25,798 nt of DNA from a virus. Positions within the stretch are counted from its first letter, which is position 1; each line of letters opens with the position of its first letter. Below, in pieces: positions 22,275 to 25,798 of this stretch. Both the position numbers and the translations under genes were made by a program. The stretch spans positions 1 through 25,798 of IMG/VR virus record IMGVR_UViG_3300042905_004038. One strand, given 5' to 3'. The notes beneath the pieces are model-generated. The model did no database searches, was not told the origin of the DNA, and saw only the letters and a list, made by a program, of their open reading frames with translations.

Positions 22275-23885
22275 ATGAATCGTAAAAAAAGAATTTTGAT
22301 GTGTGCCGAATCACACTCTATTAATTCCGGATTTGGTTTGTATACTAGAGAAATCCTAAGTCGTTTATATCAAACAAATAAATATGAATTAGCTGAGTTA
22401 AGTTGTTATAATACTGGTCAATCGCCACGAAATGTTCCATGGAAAGTTTATCCAAACGCAGTAGATAAAAATCATAAAGATCATACCACATATTCTGCTA
22501 ATGCCATAAATGCTTTTGGACAATGGAGATTTGATAAAACTGTTTTAGATTTTCGTCCAGATATTGTTTTCGATATTAGAGATTTTTGGATGATGTCATT
22601 TCAAGAAATATCTCCGCTACGCAAATACTATAACTGGGTTGTTGCACCAACAGTTGATAGTTTACCTCAAAAAAATGCGTGGTTACAGGTTTTTAAAAAT
22701 GCCGATATGGTGTTAGCCCATACAGATTGGGCTGTACAATATTTAGCAGATAGTAACAGAAATATTACTGTTGGACCATCTGTTGCTGATTCTGTGGATA
22801 CCAATAGATTTTGTCCAATTAATTATGGTCTATCTTTTCACAGAGCAAAGATGTTATGCCCACAAGGTTTTATTATCGGTTCTGTGATGAGAAACCAAAA
22901 AAGAAAACTTATTCCAAATCTTATGGATGTTGTTAAGAAATTAATTCTTTATACTAGAAATTCTAATATTTATTTGTATTTGCATACTAGCTATCCAGAA
23001 AATGCTGGATGGGATATTCCGGATTTATTACAAGAATATGATATGCATAATAATACGTTATTTTCATATATCTGTAAAAAATGTAGAAAAGTATTTGTAT
23101 CTAAATTTCAAGGACCAAAAAGAAGTTGTCCATTCTGTGAAACTATTAATAGTTGCATAATACCAAATGTTATCGATGGACTATCTGATCAACAAATGGT
23201 TGATGTATATAATTTGTTTGATATATATGTTCAATATGCTATATGTGAAGGATTAGGTATTCCACAGTTAGAAGCAGCATCATGTGGTATTCCATTATGT
23301 TCTGTTGACTATAGTGCTATGTCAGAGGTTACATCTAAGTTGGAGGCATACAAGATTTCGTATGCTCTATTTAAAGAATTAGAAACCGGTGCTATGAGAG
23401 CAATTCCTAATGATAGCGAATTATTACAAACTCTATATAGATTTTATGAATTAGATGATAAAACCAAAGATAAAATTAAACAAAATATAAGATCAAAAAT
23501 TATAGAACATTATAGTTGGGATAAAACAGCTTCAACAATAGAAACAGTATTTGATAAAATTGAACCTAAAAACAATTGGGATGATCCATTAGTCATGTAT
23601 CCAGAGAAAAAGGTTCCAAATAATTTATCTAATAGAAATTTTATTAAATTTTTAGTTTATGATATCATTAATGATCCATATTTATGGCAGACAAATTTTA
23701 TTCAAGAAATAATTAAAAACTTAGACGATGGTTATGAAATCAGAAATAATGTTATGAATGTTTATACTAAAGAAAATGCTGTAAAAACATTAGAAACTTA
23801 TATGAATAACAAAAATTATTTCGAAAAGATTCGATCAGGAGAAGTACAGCTTAACGATGATTTTATAAACTATGCCAATCAATAA
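22275..23885 (+). CDS. GT-B glycosyltransferase (family 1/4-like) with internal zinc ribbon
   Basis: This 536-residue protein fits a GT-B retaining glycosyltransferase. The N-terminal domain starts ILMCAESHSINSGFGLYTRE, with the glycine-rich NSGFG loop. The C-terminal donor-binding domain has EGLGIPQLEAASCGIPL, the E-x7-E type motif, preceded by VYNLFDIYVQYA. Between these, at about residues 268-290, a CKKC...CPFC zinc-ribbon-like pair is inserted, which is unusual for this family. The last 120 residues (after HYSWDKTASTIE) extend beyond the usual fold. AGGA about 11 bases upstream is a modest ribosome-binding site. It overlaps the next glycosyltransferase by 14 bases. The target is unknown. 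Confidence 0.78.
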   Translation: MNRKKRILMCAESHSINSGFGLYTREILSRLYQTNKYELAELSCYNTGQSPRNVPWKVYPNAVDKNHKDHTTYSANAINAFGQWRFDKTVLDFRPDIVFDIRDFWMMSFQEISPLRKYYNWVVAPTVDSLPQKNAWLQVFKNADMVLAHTDWAVQYLADSNRNITVGPSVADSVDTNRFCPINYGLSFHRAKMLCPQGFIIGSVMRNQKRKLIPNLMDVVKKLILYTRNSNIYLYLHTSYPENAGWDIPDLLQEYDMHNNTLFSYICKKCRKVFVSKFQGPKRSCPFCETINSCIIPNVIDGLSDQQMVDVYNLFDIYVQYAICEGLGIPQLEAASCGIPLCSVDYSAMSEVTSKLEAYKISYALFKELETGAMRAIPNDSELLQTLYRFYELDDKTKDKIKQNIRSKIIEHYSWDKTASTIETVFDKIEPKNNWDDPLVMYPEKKVPNNLSNRNFIKFLVYDIINDPYLWQTNFIQEIIKNLDDGYEIRNNVMNVYTKENAVKTLETYMNNKNYFEKIRSGEVQLNDDFINYANQ

Positions 23886-24978
23886 ACATAGAATATTATA
23901 TATTGGTCCATATAGAGAATTTAGTGGAGCAGGACAAAGCGCTAGGAATTATATTCGTGCATTGTATCATGCTGGTCACGATATTTGTATAGCACCAATA
24001 TTCACAACAGGTGATATTTATCCAGAAAATGAGATATCTTCAGAGATTCTACCGTTAGAAAATAACTATTTAAAAAAATACGATATTCTTATTCAGCATT
24101 GTCATCCTTTCGATTATATACAAGATTCTAGATTTGATCTGAATATCGGACTCTTTCAATTTAATACCCAAAATTTACATAAGATATTACGATCAAGATT
24201 TAATCTAGTAGATAGGATTATAGTTAATTCTAAACTTAATCATAGAGTATTAAATGATATCGTATTGAACAGCGATACCAAAGTGAAATATGTGCCAGAA
24301 TTGATTGATCTATCCCTAAAAGATAATTCATATCAAAAATATGATTGGTTGCAAAAAAAAGATCCATATGTTTTTTATGGGATAGGTGACTTTATACATC
24401 GTAAAAATTTTATATCATTAATATCTGCATATATTCATACTTTTCGTAAAGACGATAATGTTCAATTAATTGTTAAAACCAAGCCACATCATCTTCATAA
24501 TAATCATGAAATTTTATGCAAAGAAATAGATTATGAGGTTAGTAGAATTTATGATGCAAATAAAATATCTAAAGAATCCGCACCAGATATCAAGATGATG
24601 ATAGGTAAGTTTGAATATTATCAGCTTCTTAAATTGCACTATAATGGAAATTGTTTTGTAGATGTGTCTATGGGTGAAAATTTTGGATATTCTGTTCTAG
24701 AATCTGCATTATTTAATAATGATATTATTGTTAACAAGCATATTGGATCGTCAGAAATAGTGGGCTCATCTTATACTGTCAATGCTAATATTTGTAATGT
24801 TTATGATCCATATACTAAAAGTTTTATTGATAATACTATTGATCACAAATGGATGAGTGTTGACTATGAGGATTTATGCTATAAAATGAAATTAGCTTGG
24901 CTAAATAGATATAATACTAATAATCAATATGATTTAGATCAATTCTCATACAGCAGAGTTAATGAATTAATATGTTAA
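23872..24978 (+). CDS. GT-B glycosyltransferase (family 4-like)
   Basis: The 368-residue protein matches a GT-B glycosyltransferase: RILYIGPYREFSGAGQSARN at the N-terminus with the SGAGQS loop, a VDRIIVNSKLNHRVL segment typical of the N-terminal domain end, FYGIGDFIHRKNFISLISAY at the start of the C-terminal domain, and SMGENFGYSVLESALFN as the E-x7-E-like donor motif. It lacks the zinc ribbon of its neighbour. It overlaps that neighbour by 14 bases and the following gene by 7, so the set is translated together. The two may act in sequence on one glycan; the substrate is not visible. Confidence 0.78.
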   Translation: MPINKHRILYIGPYREFSGAGQSARNYIRALYHAGHDICIAPIFTTGDIYPENEISSEILPLENNYLKKYDILIQHCHPFDYIQDSRFDLNIGLFQFNTQNLHKILRSRFNLVDRIIVNSKLNHRVLNDIVLNSDTKVKYVPELIDLSLKDNSYQKYDWLQKKDPYVFYGIGDFIHRKNFISLISAYIHTFRKDDNVQLIVKTKPHHLHNNHEILCKEIDYEVSRIYDANKISKESAPDIKMMIGKFEYYQLLKLHYNGNCFVDVSMGENFGYSVLESALFNNDIIVNKHIGSSEIVGSSYTVNANICNVYDPYTKSFIDNTIDHKWMSVDYEDLCYKMKLAWLNRYNTNNQYDLDQFSYSRVNELIC

Positions 24979-25481
24979 TATCATCTATTATAAAAAGATA
25001 TACCAATACATACGACACTCCACTTAATGTTATTATGGGATCGTGCGAAAATAAGTCTTTTGATTTTTTTCTAAGAAAATTTGTGATAGGCGATGGTAAT
25101 TTATTATCTTTTGAGGATTCATTATTTGGTCACTTATCTCTAGATTTAATCATTTGTAATAATAAGATCACACAATTAGAAAAGTGTATGGATTTGGCAT
25201 ATTTTTTTCACTGTCCTGTTTTAGTCATAGACCATGAAACAAAACCATCTTTTTTAAGTCAGGATATTATATCTTTCCAATCCAACTCTATATTTCTAAT
25301 AGCAATTAATAACGAGATATATAATTCTTGGAACAGAATGCATAATTTAGTATTACATTTTAATCATAAAGATAATGAGAATATCGAAAAATGGAAAAAT
25401 CTTTTGTATCAAATTACTAAAATTCCGTTTAACATGAAAGATAAAAAGCCTTATGAAATCCCAAAAGAACAACAAGAATAA
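24972..25481 (+). CDS. GT-B-like N-terminal domain protein (glycosyltransferase fragment or hypothetical)
   Basis: This 169-residue ORF lacks a complete glycosyltransferase. The middle (LDLIICNNKITQLEKCMDLA, then FHCPVLVIDHETKP) resembles the end of the N-terminal Rossmann domain of GT-B enzymes, where a strand, a DxxxxQ-like loop and an HxP segment occur. No donor-binding C-terminal domain or E-x7-E motif is present. It may be a stand-alone domain that works with its neighbour, a decayed copy, or a protein of another family. The ATG overlaps the previous gene by seven bases, and the end overlaps the next by 29. Confidence 0.5.
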   Translation: MLISSIIKRYTNTYDTPLNVIMGSCENKSFDFFLRKFVIGDGNLLSFEDSLFGHLSLDLIICNNKITQLEKCMDLAYFFHCPVLVIDHETKPSFLSQDIISFQSNSIFLIAINNEIYNSWNRMHNLVLHFNHKDNENIEKWKNLLYQITKIPFNMKDKKPYEIPKEQQE

Positions 25482-25798
25482 AATTTTTATATCCTTATTC
25501 GATACTTCTAATGTTCCAACAGGATACGAATTAGTCTTATATGAAGATGTAAATACTATTCCAGAAAAAAGTATCCAAGAAATATTTATAACAGATTTAC
25601 TAGATTATCACAAAGATAATGAAATCAATACAATTATACAAAATATTTCATCAAAATTGATTCATACTGGAAAATTACACGTTCAATCTATAGATCTAGA
25701 ACAGTTTTGTATTTATATGGTTAATAGAGTAATTAGTATAGATAGTAAATATTTATTATTTGGTGGTAAGACTAACATACATACTCTATCTTCTATAG
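25453..25798 (+). CDS. Incomplete gene at window end, methyltransferase-like C-terminal pattern
   Basis: The reading frame opens at ATG 25453, inside the previous gene, and runs to the window edge without a stop; 115 residues are visible. LIHTGKLHVQSIDLEQFCIY resembles the late strand of class I SAM-dependent methyltransferases (a 'K-L-x-x-G-G-x-L-x-I-x-x-x-D-L' pattern), but no glycine-rich SAM motif is visible. It could equally be a glycan-related protein. Family is uncertain. Confidence 0.4.
   Translation, partial: MKSQKNNKNKIFISLFDTSNVPTGYELVLYEDVNTIPEKSIQEIFITDLLDYHKDNEINTIIQNISSKLIHTGKLHVQSIDLEQFCIYMVNRVISIDSKYLLFGGKTNIHTLSSI

Noticed and set aside
21406-22314. 302-codon open frame on the minus strand across the polymerase end, ssb promoter and ssb
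   Set aside because: It is antisense to two strong genes and to their promoter, has no ribosome-binding site, and its composition reflects the complement of AT-rich codons.
1-25798. tRNA genes, rRNA genes, CRISPR arrays or insertion sequences
   Set aside because: No cloverleaf-like gaps, repeated spacers or transposase motifs were seen; gaps are under about 70 bases.

Overview
The window looks like part of a large, AT-rich double-stranded DNA tailed bacteriophage genome. All supported genes lie on the plus strand. They are packed with 1- to 83-base overlaps or very short gaps, and many junctions are TAATG or ATGA type. The replication, nucleotide and glycosyltransferase genes are of phage type, and the standard genetic code fits throughout. 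Shine-Dalgarno sequences (AAGGAG, GGAG) and four close matches to sigma-70 type promoters point to a bacterial host with ordinary housekeeping transcription signals. The host cannot be named from this sequence. No capsid, tail, terminase, tRNA or rRNA gene is visible, and no gap exceeds about 70 bases.

Layout. (1) 2-826: end of a family 2-like glycosyltransferase. (2) 881-4416: a cassette of small membrane-associated proteins (a holin-like protein, several single-span proteins, a GlsB/YeaQ-like protein) around a papain-like cysteine protease. (3) 4416-5463: a second glycosyltransferase and a small protein. (4) 5473-8972: a promoter, then dCMP deaminase-like protein, B12-dependent class II ribonucleotide reductase and PhoH-like ATPase. 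(5) 8953-13214: HNH endonuclease, FmdB-type zinc ribbon, several unknowns, a RecA-like recombinase, a PD-(D/E)XK nuclease-like protein and a zinc-ribbon protein. (6) 13219-17423: DnaB-type helicase, TOPRIM primase, deoxynucleotide monophosphate kinase and a Cas4/RecB-like nuclease. (7) 17451-21805: a DNA polymerase III alpha subunit split into two genes, with a 59-residue ORF and a DEDDh proofreading exonuclease between the halves. (8) 21872-22249: single-stranded DNA-binding protein behind its own promoter. (9) 22275-25798: two GT-B glycosyltransferases, a GT-B-like fragment and an incomplete last gene.

The genes would supply and tune dNTPs (deaminase, reductase, kinase), unwind and prime DNA (helicase, primase), copy and proofread it (split polymerase and exonuclease), coat it (SSB) and recombine or process it (RecA-like protein, nucleases). 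The glycosyltransferases flanking this block probably modify DNA, virion or host surface, but their targets are not visible.

The most unusual points are in the polymerase. It is divided just after the third catalytic aspartate, with proofreading inserted at the break. The start of its PHP domain is also out of frame: a well-placed ribosome-binding site and ATG encode the HxH motif, then hit a stop, and the rest of the gene continues in the -1 frame. Just upstream, the Cas4-like nuclease seems to start at an AUU codon in a TAATT junction.
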